Positions 53,146 to 63,900 of a stretch of DNA of 64,000 nt are shown one piece after another. This DNA comes from Agapetus fuscipes (Eukaryota > Arthropoda > Insecta > Trichoptera > Glossosomatidae): assembly GCA_951799405.1 (NCBI GenBank), contig OX637344.1:11284001-11348000 (forward strand). The letters run 5' to 3'. A program made the translations under genes and the position numbers. Within the stretch, counting starts at the first letter, position 1. Every line of letters starts with the position of its first letter. The notes beneath the pieces are model-generated. The model was not told where the DNA came from, searched no databases, and saw only the letters and a list, made by a program, of their open reading frames with translations.

Positions 53146-54529
53146 GAGGCAATATGTTCACCATTGTGAAATGATTAGTAAGAGGATTTCGGGTTTTTTT
53201 TTTAAACTAAATGTTACTGGACATCAGGTTATACAAAAATTACGGCCTACTTCTGTAAATGTATTGTAAATTATTAGATTCGAAGGTTGTATGAAATTAT
53301 GTAAAAAATATGTACGTTTTATTGATTTCAAAAAAATTATTTTACTCTCGTAACAAAATATCCAAAACTATCTTATAATCAAGTTACATAGAACACGTGT
53401 TATAAAGCGAGTCAAGACAAAATGCCCATTTATATAATGTCCACCGACACAATGCCCAGAATGTCCCGAAATAATGTCGGTGGGCATTTTGTTGGTCGAC
53501 ATTTTGTCGGTGAGAATTTTGTCAAGAGGACATTTTGTCTATTAATAGTATATTATTGGACATTCTGTCTACAGACATGTTATTGTGGAACCTTAATCAA
53601 GTGTGTAAAAGTCTAAAGTAATAAATAAAAAACATTTTTCATTACATTCATAGGGTGAAAATATAAAATTCAAACTTTCCAATAATCTATTTCAACCCAT
53701 ATGGCATGAAAAATAACATAACAAAAGAAAACAGCGGAATAAACAAGCACATTTTTAAAAGATTGCTATCCGTTTTGAAACAGACAACAGTTTAAATACA
53801 AAAAAATGCGTTTAAACTCCACCTTAGCCTTTACCGAAGAATATATAGAAACTAAAAAAGCAACTCTAGTGTGCTTTTTATTTCACAATATTTTTCAGTT
53901 AACCCTAAATGTGACGTTTTTTTTACTTTGGGTTTTCACAGCAGTTCAAATATTTACCTATAAAAATGCGGAGAACCTGTGACAAAGCAAGCCCAATAGG
54001 GTAAGCGGTGTTAGGGTCGGAAGGGGGTGGGTGTTAGGGTAGCCGGTGTTAAATACATAATTACTAGGGTACATTTGCGTGACCGACATACCTGCCCAAT
54101 TTTTATAGTACACTCCCCCCCCCCCTCCCCTCATGTTTGCACCACAATTTTTTGGGGGTTGGGGGGAGAAATTAAAAATCCACCCCCTTCCCTTCTTCCT
54201 ATTCAAACCGAAAATAGATATTCGAAACTGATAAAAAATAATCACCCTTTTTTATTTTGCATACCAAACGAGATATCGACCGTCTAGATGCAACCTTGCA
54301 GAGACCAAAAATTTGCAGGTTAATTTTTAATTATTTTTTTGTAAATACCAAATCAGCAATAATTTACCAAAATGAATGAAAATCAAGTATTGTTGTTTAT
54401 ATTTTTAAATATTTATACAAGTATTGTTGTTGTTGTGTAGTAGGCTTTGTTCTTGGTAAATATGTAAAGTTGAAGAAAAGAAAAATATTTATTGGATGGC
54501 CGCTTGTAGTACTCGTCGAAGCTAATCTT
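53146..54529. other. unassigned stretch with a minisatellite
   Basis: At 53420-53580 ggacattttgtc/aatgtc-type units alternate in both orientations. Low-complexity C- and G-runs occur near 54115-54200. No gene is recognised. Confidence 0.5.
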
Positions 54530-54690
54530 CTTCTTCGATGGCCCTACATCTCTTATCTCCCCTTGGCCTCCATCAGCCTTTGCTTCCAAATCATCCTGTC
54601 TACATCTGTGGCTTTCCAGTCTGTCACCTCAAGTAGTAGGCTTGCGTCCTTCCTCAGCTCATCCCCCCATCTCAGTCTAGGTCTATTGAA
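54530..54690 (-). pseudogene. LINE C-terminal fragment, minus
   Basis: The minus strand reads RPRLRWGDELRKDASLLLEV, then DVDRMIWKQRLMEAKGR, like a LINE C-terminus (LRWxDELRKD). Confidence 0.65.
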
Positions 54691-56454
54691 GCTAGTAACA
54701 GTGATACTTTTTCAATTCGAAGAAGTTTTTCAAACATGCATGTTATCAGCTTTTTAGGTAAATAGTTATTATGTTGTCCAAAAATTACTTATCTCAACAG
54801 AGTTTTGGTGCATCTTTTAGTATATCTTCAGGCAGATAGATTTGCTTATTTGTGTAAAATGTTCAAAACAACTTGCATTCAGTTAAATTCTTAAATAAAA
54901 AGCAGAAATAAGTTTTAAAGTTCATGCCTGTGTAGATATATTTACAGAATTAAATAACCCATCGTTAGTGAAAAGACCAAAACAGCAGATACCTGCAGTA
55001 CAATTTTAGTTTTTTTTCTTCAATCAACATTGGGGTCAAAAAAAAAACACTCTGGTCAAAAGAAGGTTGGGGTCAGATTGTCACCACTTTTTTGGTTACG
55101 TTTTTTTTTTGTGCAATCGGGGAAATTTAATTTTCCGTAACAAACCATTCGCTAAACAATATTTCTGTTTGCTGATACGACGATTCGTATTGCGTTTGTT
55201 TTTTTTTTTTTTTCATTCTGAATTTACATATTTTTAAAAAAAAGGTCATTCTGTATTGAGGTACAAAATTCTGATATTGTTACATGGTATTTTTTAACTC
55301 ACTAAAGACTTTTGGTATCCTAAAAGGCTCATTTTTTTATTTATTTAAATTAAATGTTTTTTTATATAAATATTCGTAGTTTCCAAAAGATTTATTCGTC
55401 TGTACTTAAAAAGTTATACTTACAAAAATCCCAGTACAATGATACATTTTCTTTTGATATATTATTTTACTTTTAATATTTTTCACAAAAAGAAAAAAAA
55501 ATTGAAATAAAAAATCACGAGAAACACATAGCAGCAATTTTTGTAATCTCGATAAATAAATGTCAGTTTAAAAAATGGTAAAAAATTTCCGCAGTATTTT
55601 GATTGACCTATCAAGTTTTTTATTATTTTACATGTTTAAATAAATAATCTCAATCTTTGATTTGAGCATAAGATTAAGCAACAATAATTTGTGCCCGTTG
55701 TAAAGTAAGCATTTAAAAAAAAATCACCGGTAGTTTATATAGGCATAAAAAAAAAATGCGAAAAATACTTGTACATACTTTTCGAGCAGATTTTTTTAAA
55801 TAATATTCTGCGTGTATCTAAAATGTACAGAAACAAATGTGTAAATGTAACAATCCAAACCGGTTAATGTTTCACTACCCCCCTTCCATTATTTTGAGTT
55901 CACGTGTAGTTTTCAAATAAAAAATATCAACTTTCTCTGTTTTACATATTTTATCAAGCATTTTTAATGACGAATCTCAGGGGAGGTTGGGTGTGAGTGA
56001 GTATAGGGGGGGCTGAATGTGTTTCTGCTTTATACCGAATTTATTTCGGCTTTAAAATCGGCCTCCTAGCCCCGATAAACTCTTTAAAACTTTACAGGAA
56101 ACGTCAAAACATATTATCTAGATCGGCGTTTTGTATGTATTAACGCCTTACTTTAGTTTCAAAATAAAAACAAACGATTGGCCCTTTTATTCGTTGTTGG
56201 TATTTTAATTGTTCACAATGATTTTTTAAAGGTTTCGTGTAAGTAAATAATATAATAATGCAAACTAAAATAATGCAAAATGATATACTTCTTACTCTTA
56301 TACCTATCTAAGTATAACTTTTTTTTTGTTAATATTTTCCCTTTTACCTATTCATACAAATGAGCTTTCACTTGTTAGAAATATTATGTTTATTATTTTT
56401 TTGCAGTTCCGGTATTTTTGTATAAACTCATAAATAAATAAGTAATATTAAGAT
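54691..56454. other. long unassigned AT-rich stretch
   Basis: No gene, exon or repeat family is recognised in about 1.8 kb. Homopolymer runs are frequent. Confidence 0.45.
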
Positions 56455-56645
56455 AATGTATTCGATGAACACTGTTTTTGTGTGAATTAAACCTCAAGAG
56501 CCCTCAGCGAGCTTGGCCGTCGCTATAAAAAATGCCAATTCTCAAGCAAGACCCGGTTGCTGCACGGCTGGATGGACCTTTGTTGACCGGTCTTTAGTAA
56601 AGGTTCATGAAATTTTCAAGCCAGCAAAAAACATATTTGAAAAAA
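56455..56645 (-). repeat. SINE1, minus, head missing
   Basis: It has the tail (cctcaagagccctcagcgag), body (ggaccttt, gaccggtctttagtaaagg) and stops before the tRNA-like head. Confidence 0.8.
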
Positions 56646-56849
56646 ATGAGTGCAATTTATATTTTTTTGTTGAAATAGTTACAATTTTTTAACTTTTTAT
56701 AGTTACTTTTTCGTTAAAAATATACTCATCGTATAAATAAAGCGATAAGAAAGAGTCATCCATTTATTTTGGTCTACAATATTAATCACTATCACCACAC
56801 CATGCCCCTTGTTTTTTTTTTCTCTTATTTGTGGAAATAAACTTTTCCT

Positions 56850-57095
56850 CACTTTAGTGCTTGTTTGTCTTATCTATAACAGAAGTTATTTCACATAAGC
56901 AATATTTGTATTGGACCAATGTGTCTTAAGAATTCTTAAGAAAATATTGATTTTGAAAATTTGAAAAACTCTCACATTATCGCGTTTGGCATTTATTAGC
57001 TCAGATTGTGTAGAATGTGATTCTTAAGATAATTTAATTGAATTTCATATTTGAATCAATTGGTAGATAAGCCAAACAAGCACTAAAGGGACGTT
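56850..57095. mobile_element. MITE M, complete
   Basis: The ends ctttagtgcttgtttgtctt and aagccaaacaagcactaaag are inverted copies about 245 bp apart. This is the reference copy for the family. Confidence 0.85.
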
Positions 57096-57367
57096 ATGAA
57101 AGAAAATAAAAACAATGGAAAAGTAGCGCTTTAGTGGGATGTCAGATGGTCGATCCGATTACGCCAATCGACTGTGCGGCCAACGAGCGGTCAACGAATT
57201 GACCGACGCGGTGACGGTCACACTCACCCCCCTTTACCATATTTATTCAAATGCCAAGTGTCATGAGTTATATATCGCGTAATCCATTATGCTTCAAGAA
57301 AAAACTGTCATCGGTATTATTTTGCAAAAAATATTATTTTCCATAGTTTATCCTAAGTTGGTAATAA

Positions 57368-57600
57368 GTGACCGGTCCTTAGTCTAGTGGTAACGCTTCG
57401 GACTCGTATATGGAAGGTTTTGGGCTCAAATTCCGGAGGAACAAAAATAAATACACAAGTTATATTTTCAAATATGTTCTTCGGTGCGTTGACAAATTCA
57501 TATACCTGTACCAAAGACCGGTCATCAAAGGTCCATCCAGCCATGCAGGACTGGGTCTAGCTTGAAAATTGGCGCTTTGTAGCGACGACTAAGTTCGTAA
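57368..57600 (+). repeat. SINE1, plus, diverged
   Basis: The head gtccttagtctagtggtaac, a decayed B box (gggctcaaattccgg) and the body up to cgacgactaagttcg are recognisable. Confidence 0.8.
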
Positions 57601-58205
57601 AAAGTCCGGTCGCTGGCTCAGTTGGTATAATAATAATATTAGGATGATTTATTTGGTGAGCGCTGTTTTTGTGTGTATCACACCTCAAGAGCCCTCTGCG
57701 AGCTTGGTCGTTGCTGTAGAAAGCGCCAATTGTCAAGCAAGACCCAGTTGTTGTAAGGTTGGATGGACCTTTCAGTGACCGGTCTTTGGTAAAGGTTTAT
57801 GAATTTTTCAACTCAGCGGAGAGCACATTCGAAATATAAATGGTATATTTTTGTGCTCCGCCGGGATCCGAATCCACAACCTTCCATTTACGATTCCGAA
57901 GTGTTGCCACTGGACTACGGACCGGTCCAATGCTTGCATTCTTTGCCGAGAGCAAGGGTTCAATCCCCACCGAGAGTTTCAGAAATGATTTCCCGTTTCA
58001 GTGTTATTTTCAAACTCAAAAAAATACCGGCAAGGTGTACTTAGCCTTCACAAGAAATGAAAACCTGCCCCCCACTTCTGCTGAAAGTGGTTGGTGTAAC
58101 TCCCGGCCCCCTTATCCGTAAAAATCTCGAATCGTAAAATTTAACCCCTCCGAGGATAATACAGGCAAGAAGTTGCACTATATGTGTTAGCTTAATTGCG
58201 ATAAT
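57601..58205 (+). repeat. SINE2, plus, interrupted by a SINE1
   Basis: The left part is ccggtcgctggctcagttgg and the right part resumes at aatgcttgcattctttgccg, with B box GGTTCAATCCC and the full 3' part to tatgtgttagcttaattgcg. Confidence 0.85.
57638..57935 (-). repeat. SINE1, minus, inserted into SINE2
   Basis: A near full-length copy with tail aatattaggatgatttattt. It is almost identical to 63005-63305, which marks a young pair. Confidence 0.88.
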
Positions 58206-58277
58206 GACTTTGATAAGTTCAAAAAATAATATAAATGACACAAACTTACTTTTGTGTTCCCAATTTTTTAATACTTT

Positions 58278-58795
58278 TTGATAACACATTGCAACATATC
58301 TAAAAATGCTCGATTGGCGGTACACAGTGGCATACTTCTACCCACCTTGATGTATGGAAGCGAGGCCTGGACGGTGAATGAAAGTGAAATTAGTAAAGTC
58401 CTTACTGTTGAAATGGACTTTCTAAGAAGTATGATTGGGAAAAAACGGAGTGACAGGGTGAGGAATGATTTTGTAAGAGAAGAATGTGGTGCAAGAGAAA
58501 GTGTGAAAGTGAAGATTTAAAGAAGTTTGTTAAGATGGCTTGGGCATATGGAGAGAATGAATGAGGAAAGACTGACGAAGAAAGTATATGTTGGTAGAAT
58601 AGATGGATGTCGTGGTAGAGGAAGACCGAGAAAGGTATGGATGGACCAAATATCCGAAATTGCGAACGAATGGAATATCCAGAGTCATAATAAAAGGAGA
58701 GCCTGTGTGAAGAAGGTTATGACTCTGGAGGAAATGAAAGAAGTGTGTAAGGACAGAAATAAATGGCGGTTAATCTGTGATGTTGGCGGCTAGGG
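58278..58795 (+). pseudogene. Z-type LINE, C-terminal coding end
   Basis: Two adjoining frames encode NARLAVHSGILLPTLMYGSE, AWTVNESEISKV, then after a stop at 58520 LRWLGHMERMNEERLTKKVY, GRIDGCRGRGRPRKVWMDQI and EVCKDRNKWRLICDVGG with a stop near 58793. Such LxTLxYGSEAW and RWxGHxxRM...GRGRPRxxWxDxI motifs are the thumb and C-terminal tail of insect LINE reverse transcriptases. Only the 3' end of the element is present. The Z repeat follows as its 3' UTR. Confidence 0.88.
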
Positions 58796-59150
58796 GTTTT
58801 TTAATTAAAATTTGTTTTCTGTTAGTTTTTGATGTCCATACATATTATAATTTAGTGATTTTAAAAATGTAATTTGTCATGTGTGTTCCTTGACTTATAG
58901 GTTGGTATGCGGCTGACCACCCATACTGTGAACAAATGGTTCACTTTGCCAATGTCACCCCTGTCTCAGGGAAGGACGGCAAGAGTTGCAGGGCTTATGT
59001 TCATTTGAGATGGGTTCTTATAATGTAGTTCCACATGCGGCATGTGTTATACATATCGAAATTATACATATCTGCTTGTGGGAATGCACTTAATATAAAT
59101 CTTAAATGATATATATCCTTGCAGCTTAGATTAGATTAGATTAGAATAGA
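58796..59150 (+). mobile_element. Z-type LINE 3' untranslated region (reference Z repeat)
   Basis: After the stop codon about 90 bp of AT-rich sequence lead into the full Z repeat (ccttgacttataggttggta to gcagcttagattagatt), ending in (GATTA)n. This is the direct evidence that Z is the 3' end of this LINE. Confidence 0.88.
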
Positions 59151-60067
59151 TTGATACAAAGTACCACGTCAAAGTACATATTCAAGGGGCAGTCTCAAAT
59201 ATTCATGTAACGGAAAATTATCACAAAAAGTGATCTTGTGTTTACCAAGTTTGGACACAGTTTTTTGTTTACTTTGTGCCGCATAAAACAATGAAAACTT
59301 TTAAAACAAAATACAATAATGCCTATTCATGGAATTTTTTATGTAGTCGCTCGAATGACGTTCTCAGTTGTTTTTTTATTGTTTAAAGGGCGTCATTACA
59401 GAAATAATGAACGTTATGCAGAATAATAGTGTTTGAGCCGCATAAAAACATATTTTTCTGGTAATCGGCACGCTTGTACGGAGTGTCCTTAGGGATTTCC
59501 AAATAAATATTTGTTCGCTTCATTGTGGCAGAAAATGTGATAAAAATATTGTTGACATGATTTGTTATTCAAGGCTCATGAAATAAATAAATATAAAGTG
59601 TGTATTCAATTTTTTTAGTAAAATGTTTTTTTTCGTACAATGTACATAATGTCTGTACTATGTAAGTACGCTTATGAAACAAAAGAAATTCAATTTTCCT
59701 TAAAATGCGTAGAAAGAAGAAGTAACTCTAAGGATTGAAGGTTTCTTTTCGATGAAAGTACATGCACTTATTGATACATTTAATTTTTACATGGACTTCT
59801 TGAATGTAATAAATAATATGAGTCGTGTAGAATCAAAGTTGGCTATCTAAGATTACCTTGAAAATGAAATAAACATAATATCGACCGTTAAACGGCAGTA
59901 GGGCATAAACGACATAAACTAAATTGTTCAGGAGAGCAGTTTAATGTTTGAGATCGCAGAAAAATGGCATAACTTTTATACATATTTTTTTATTAAAACC
60001 GCTTTAAAATTTAAAAAAATGAAGGTATTTATTGGCATTCCAATTAATGTGGTTTTACGATTATTTT
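59151..60067. other. unassigned AT-rich stretch
   Basis: No gene or repeat is recognised. Confidence 0.4.
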
Positions 60068-60285
60068 ATGTCACAAGCGCTTTAGGACAAAACATGCCAA
60101 AATCTTGTCGGTTACACTTACACCAAAGCCATACTTCAAAAACGCAGTTGTTTGCTTGGGCATAAACAACACAAAAATCATCGTAGAGCTATGGGAGTTA
60201 GCGCATTAGAAAGAGTGGAAAATTTAAAGTGGGATAGCATTCATAACTCATTTTTGACCAAAATGTCGCTAATTAACCGTCGATA
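60068..60285. repeat. dispersed repeat R11 (pair with 11244-11465)
   Basis: It is collinear with 11244-11465 over about 215 bp in the same orientation. Neither copy has a convincing protein. Confidence 0.7.
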
Positions 60286-60374
60286 TGCAAACACAGGAAA
60301 GCATTTTCTCATAATTTCCACTATTTATCTATATAATAATAATCAAAAAGCAAAGTTCCAAAGATGTATGAACG

Positions 60375-60592
60375 TCGTTTAAAATCAATATAAAATATAT
60401 GCTCACAAACAGACGCATGTAAATTCTCACTTACAAATGCTGCATGTGAATTTACAAAAACATAATCCAAACCTTGAATCCACATAAGCTCTGCAACTTC
60501 TGCCGACATTCCCTGAAACAGGGGTGCCATTGGCAAAATGGACAATTTTTTTCAGTATGACTGGTCAACCTAATACCACCTATAAGTCATTT
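60375..60592 (-). repeat. Z repeat, minus
   Basis: It runs from aaaatatatgctcacaaaca to ctaataccacctataagtca. Confidence 0.75.
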
Positions 60593-61424
60593 TTGAAAAA
60601 AAAACTCCTAGAGTTCCGTCCTTGATTGTATACCACAATTATTTAAAATTTAACCTACGCGCCTGCTGTATAGGCAACTGTATAGACACTATTGTCTTTA
60701 TTTGCCTTTCTTTGAGATCAATTTAATTTAAAAGAAAAAAAAAGTTCTTAGATTGTAAGTTAAAGAAAAAAAGGTTTATTCTTATAATGTGAGAAACACA
60801 GAGTAATAATTACATTTTCAAAAATAACTATGAGATTTTTTTTTCTAAGCGACTCTTATAATCAGGTACCTACTTGAAAAATCTAAATTGGTGGCAGAAG
60901 AAAAGAAATAATAGGATAGGGCATTTTTTTTTTAAATATGAAAGGACAAAGAAAACAAAAAACAAAAGTTTTGGTCAGTAAATCCTGACAGAAAATATAA
61001 TTTATCACGTGGCTAGTGAAGTCCATTTTTTCGTTCAAAAGTTGTTTACCATCGACAGTCACTTTACGACAAAAGTTTTCAAGCCCACAGATTATATAGA
61101 CTACAACTTTTATCGTCCTGTATCATTACCTGCTTGAAGTGTTTTCTTTAAATCATATAAGCTCGCTCTTATTTATAATGTCGCTTTGAATCCATTGTTG
61201 ATCAGAAACAACGAGTTTTTAAAAAAATATACCAATGTTTATTAAATGTGCCGTTTTATTAATTCACTTCAATACTACTGCAGAACTAAAATAAATTCTA
61301 ATCAAATAAACTATCACTATTAGCTAACATCATCTCATGCGGTAAGGCATTCTACAATAGAGATCCAGCAATGCAAAATACGTGATTCAAATAATTGGTA
61401 GTACAAAATACTAAAAATAAACAA
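60593..61424. other. unassigned AT-rich stretch
   Basis: No gene or repeat is recognised. Confidence 0.4.
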
Positions 61425-61490
61425 ATATTTTAGTTATTTAAAAATTTAAATGGAAACAAAGTTTTAATTCACTTATTTATTTCTTTTTTG

Positions 61491-61528
61491 CTCGAATATT
61501 TTCGCCTAATGAGGCATCTTCGGGAGCA
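61491..61528 (-). ncRNA. hammerhead-type ribozyme motif, lineage B copy 1
   Basis: Stem I GCTC/GAGC, core CCGAAGA (second base differs from CTGAAGA), extra T, stem II GCC/GGC, GAA, palindromic AATATT, C. The core change predicts loss of activity. Confidence 0.65.
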
Positions 61529-61745
61529 GAATAGTTACAAATATATTTTTATAAAATAATTTTCAAAACAATTTTTTTCCAAAACAAAAACAAAATTCAT
61601 AGATAAAAAAAAAAAAAATTTAAACACAAATGTAGGATTAAAAAATGCATTATTGTTAGGTATAATGAAATAAAAAATTTAATGCAATAAAAATAAAATG
61701 TGTTAGTTAAATAAAAAGAATAATAATAACAAAATAAAAAACAAG

Positions 61746-61889
61746 TTATTGCAATATTGGTGAAACATAGGGAATTTGCACATTCACTAAGTCTTTATTT
61801 TTATTTTTGTAGATTTCCAACGCTTCCAGAGCCATCAGTCTCCTCACCTCACACTCAGAGTGCATTACCTCTACATTGGTAATATATAT
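61746..61889 (-). pseudogene. PLE lineage B, C-terminal coding end
   Basis: The minus frame reads MHSECEVRRLMALEALEIYK, NKNKDLVNVQIP and YVSPILQ stop. It sits just upstream of a PLE terminal repeat, at the place and with the LE-L-I style of a PLE C-terminus (compare FENLEIQKNI in lineage A). Confidence 0.6.
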
Positions 61890-62035
61890 TAACAAAAAAG
61901 AAATAAATAAGTGAATTAAAACTTTGTTTCCATTTAAAAATTTTAAATAATTAAAAATGGACTTTCACTGTGTTAATAAATCCACCCTAAAAAATATAAA
62001 AATAAAATTAAAAAATATAAATGGTAAAAAATTGT
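61890..62035 (+). mobile_element. PLE lineage B 5' start, plus
   Basis: The leader (agtgaattaaaactttgttt) is the inverted copy of 61436-61480, followed by an ORF start atggactttcactgtgtta (MDFHCVN). Confidence 0.7.
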
Positions 62036-62039
62036 TTTA

Positions 62040-62250
62040 ATTCACTTCATTTTCTTTGTTTATGCTCGAATATTTTCGCCTAATGAGGCATCTTCAAGAG
62101 CAGAATGGTTACAAAATATTTATAAAAATGGACTTTCACTGTGTTAACAGATCAACACTAAAATAAAAAATATTTTAGTGATTACATAACATTAAAAGCA
62201 GATAAATTATCTAAATTTTCGACAGTAACTTTGTGAAAATTCATTTTATA
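62040..62250. mobile_element. PLE lineage B fragments with second hammerhead
   Basis: A minus-strand terminal repeat (hammerhead at 62064-62101) is followed by a plus-strand start (atggactttcactgtgtta at 62127) and a minus-strand start (complement at 62205-62245, acagtaactttgtgaaaatt). Confidence 0.6.
62064..62101 (-). ncRNA. hammerhead-type ribozyme motif, lineage B copy 2
   Basis: Stem I GCTC/GAGC, core TTGAAGA (first base differs), extra T, stem II GCC/GGC, GAA, AATATT, C. It is probably inactive because of the core change. Confidence 0.6.
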
Positions 62251-62270
62251 CCTGACAATAAATAATTTGA

Positions 62271-62472
62271 AAGGTGCCATACAACTCGATTCCCATCGGT
62301 TTCCCTTTTAAAATGAGGCAAAAATGATAGTAAAGTAGACTGCATGGTTTCAATGGGGAAAAATACGTATTGTTTTCAATATATTTTTTTACTTAGTGCC
62401 TATATTTTATAACTACTATGTTGCCTTATTTTAAAAGGGAAGCCGATGAGTATCGAGTTGTATGGCACCCTT
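62271..62472. mobile_element. MITE with long inverted ends (GGTGCCATACAACTCGA)
   Basis: The left end aaggtgccatacaactcgat and its complement at 62450-62472 pair, continuing through ggtttcccttttaaaat over roughly 45 bp. It lies among PLE fragments. Confidence 0.8.
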
Positions 62473-62479
62473 CGCCACT

Positions 62480-62560
62480 GAAAGTATTACCTGTAGATTG
62501 AAGGTACCTATTGCTTCTCTCAAAACTGGTTGTGTAATGTGTATAAAATAAACCCATTCG
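62480..62560 (+). mobile_element. decayed PLE terminal repeat
   Basis: ctgtagattgaaggtaccta, ttgcttctctcaaaactggt and tgtgta follow the order of the lineage A hammerhead with many changes. Confidence 0.4.
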
Positions 62561-62814
62561 TGAAGAATCGTTTTTTTTTTCTTTTTAATTTATTAAAAAC
62601 TTATCCTAAGTATAACGAGCGATAAAATCAAATGATTCTAATCATCAGATAGAACTTTAGACGCTGTGAACATAATCTCTTCCTTGGAAAGATTTCAACG
62701 TTAGTTTTGCTCCATTAAAAGCTGTGGAGAGATCAAAACCGTTAGCGAGTGAGCTAACAGACTGTCTACAAGGGGATAATACCAATCTTCATGCTTATTA
62801 TCGGCATAATATAC

Positions 62815-62935
62815 GTGTCCTACGGTTGCATGACATAACGACACATGAAAAAACGTCACATGACATTATATCACAATGACAATACATCACATGAAAAAAT
62901 ATCACAAGACAAAAATCACATAAAGAAACATCAAA
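62815..62935. repeat. minisatellite (acgacacatgaca units)
   Basis: Units drift from tgacataacgacacatga to tatcacaagac. The orientation is the same as in 47410-47605. Confidence 0.75.
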
Positions 62936-63004
62936 TATCTAATCTATTTTGCCTATTATAAGTCAAGGACTCATAATAGGCAAAATAAATGCAACAATAA
63001 TAAT

Positions 63005-63305
63005 AATAATATTAGGATGATTTATTTGGTGAGCGCTGTTTTTGTGTGTATCACACCTCAAGAGCCCTCTGCGAGCTTGGTCGTCGCTGTAGAAAGCGCC
63101 AATTCTCAAGCAAGACCCAGTTGTTGTAAGGTTGGATGGACCTTTCAGTGACCGGTCTTTGGTAAAGGTTTATGAATTTTTCAACTCAGCGAAGAGCACA
63201 TTCGAAATATAAATGGTATATTTTTGTGCTCCGCCGGGATCCGAATCCACAACCTTCCATTTACGAGTCCGAAGTTTTGCCACTACGGACTCCGGACCGG
63301 TCCAA
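63005..63305 (-). repeat. SINE1, minus, full length
   Basis: It has the tail (ataatattaggatgatttat), the LINE-like 3' part, the body, the B-box complement (gggatccgaatccacaacc) and the head. It is nearly identical to 57638-57935. It lies between two oppositely oriented minisatellite blocks. Confidence 0.9.
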
Positions 63306-63309
63306 GTGC

Positions 63310-63480
63310 AATGTGTAATGTTTTGTCCTCGTGTTGTTTTGTCATAGTGATGTATTTTCTGTGTTGTTTTTTCATGCGATGTTTTGTCATTGTGATGTTC
63401 TGTCATGTGTTGTTCCATCATGTGTCGTTCTGTCATGTGTCGTTATGTCATGTGTCGTTTTGTCACTGTGCCGTTTTAAC
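63310..63480. repeat. minisatellite, inverted orientation (tgtcatgtgtcgttc units)
   Basis: Tandem tgtcatgtgtcgttctgtca units are the complement of the unit at 62815-62935 and 47410-47605. The short open frames across it are by-products. Confidence 0.8.
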
Positions 63481-63589
63481 CGGTCACCGTGTCTCACATA
63501 GTCTCACATAGTATGAATGACAAGTGTTTTTGTTTTCAAATAATATAGAATTCGTAGAGAGTATTTGAGTATGAATAACACATGATCTT

Positions 63590-63900
63590 AAAGATATGCA
63601 CGATGGAAATGAAGCATTCACAAAGTACGTTTGGAAAAAAAGAGATAGAGTTGAGACAAATGTAAGGTAAAAGATGATGGGAAGGTAAAGGTGTAAAAGA
63701 CGTTTGTACATATAGAAATAATGAATGATGAAAGACTGAAAAAGTGTATATTTAAACAGAAAAAAGCGATGGGTAAAAGAGGAAATGAAAGATCAAAAAA
63801 AGTTTGTCAATCATCAGATAGGAGTAACATTAAAATAATGGAATATTCAGAGAATATAAAAGAAGTAAATGAATGAAAAAAGTTGATGAAAAAAGACAAT
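63590..63900 (+). pseudogene. decayed Z-type LINE C-terminal relic
   Basis: aatgaatgatgaaagactga, aaaagtgtatatttaa and taatggaatattcagagaat align in order with 58555-58700, but all frames are broken. Confidence 0.45.

Larger units (their letters stand above)
61425..61889 (-). mobile_element. PLE lineage B 3' end, minus
   Basis: From 61889 down it carries a short coding end, an A-rich 3' region, a hammerhead motif and a leader (agtgaattaaaactttg) ending near 61425. It meets a plus-strand 5' piece of the same lineage at 61889/61890. Confidence 0.75.
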
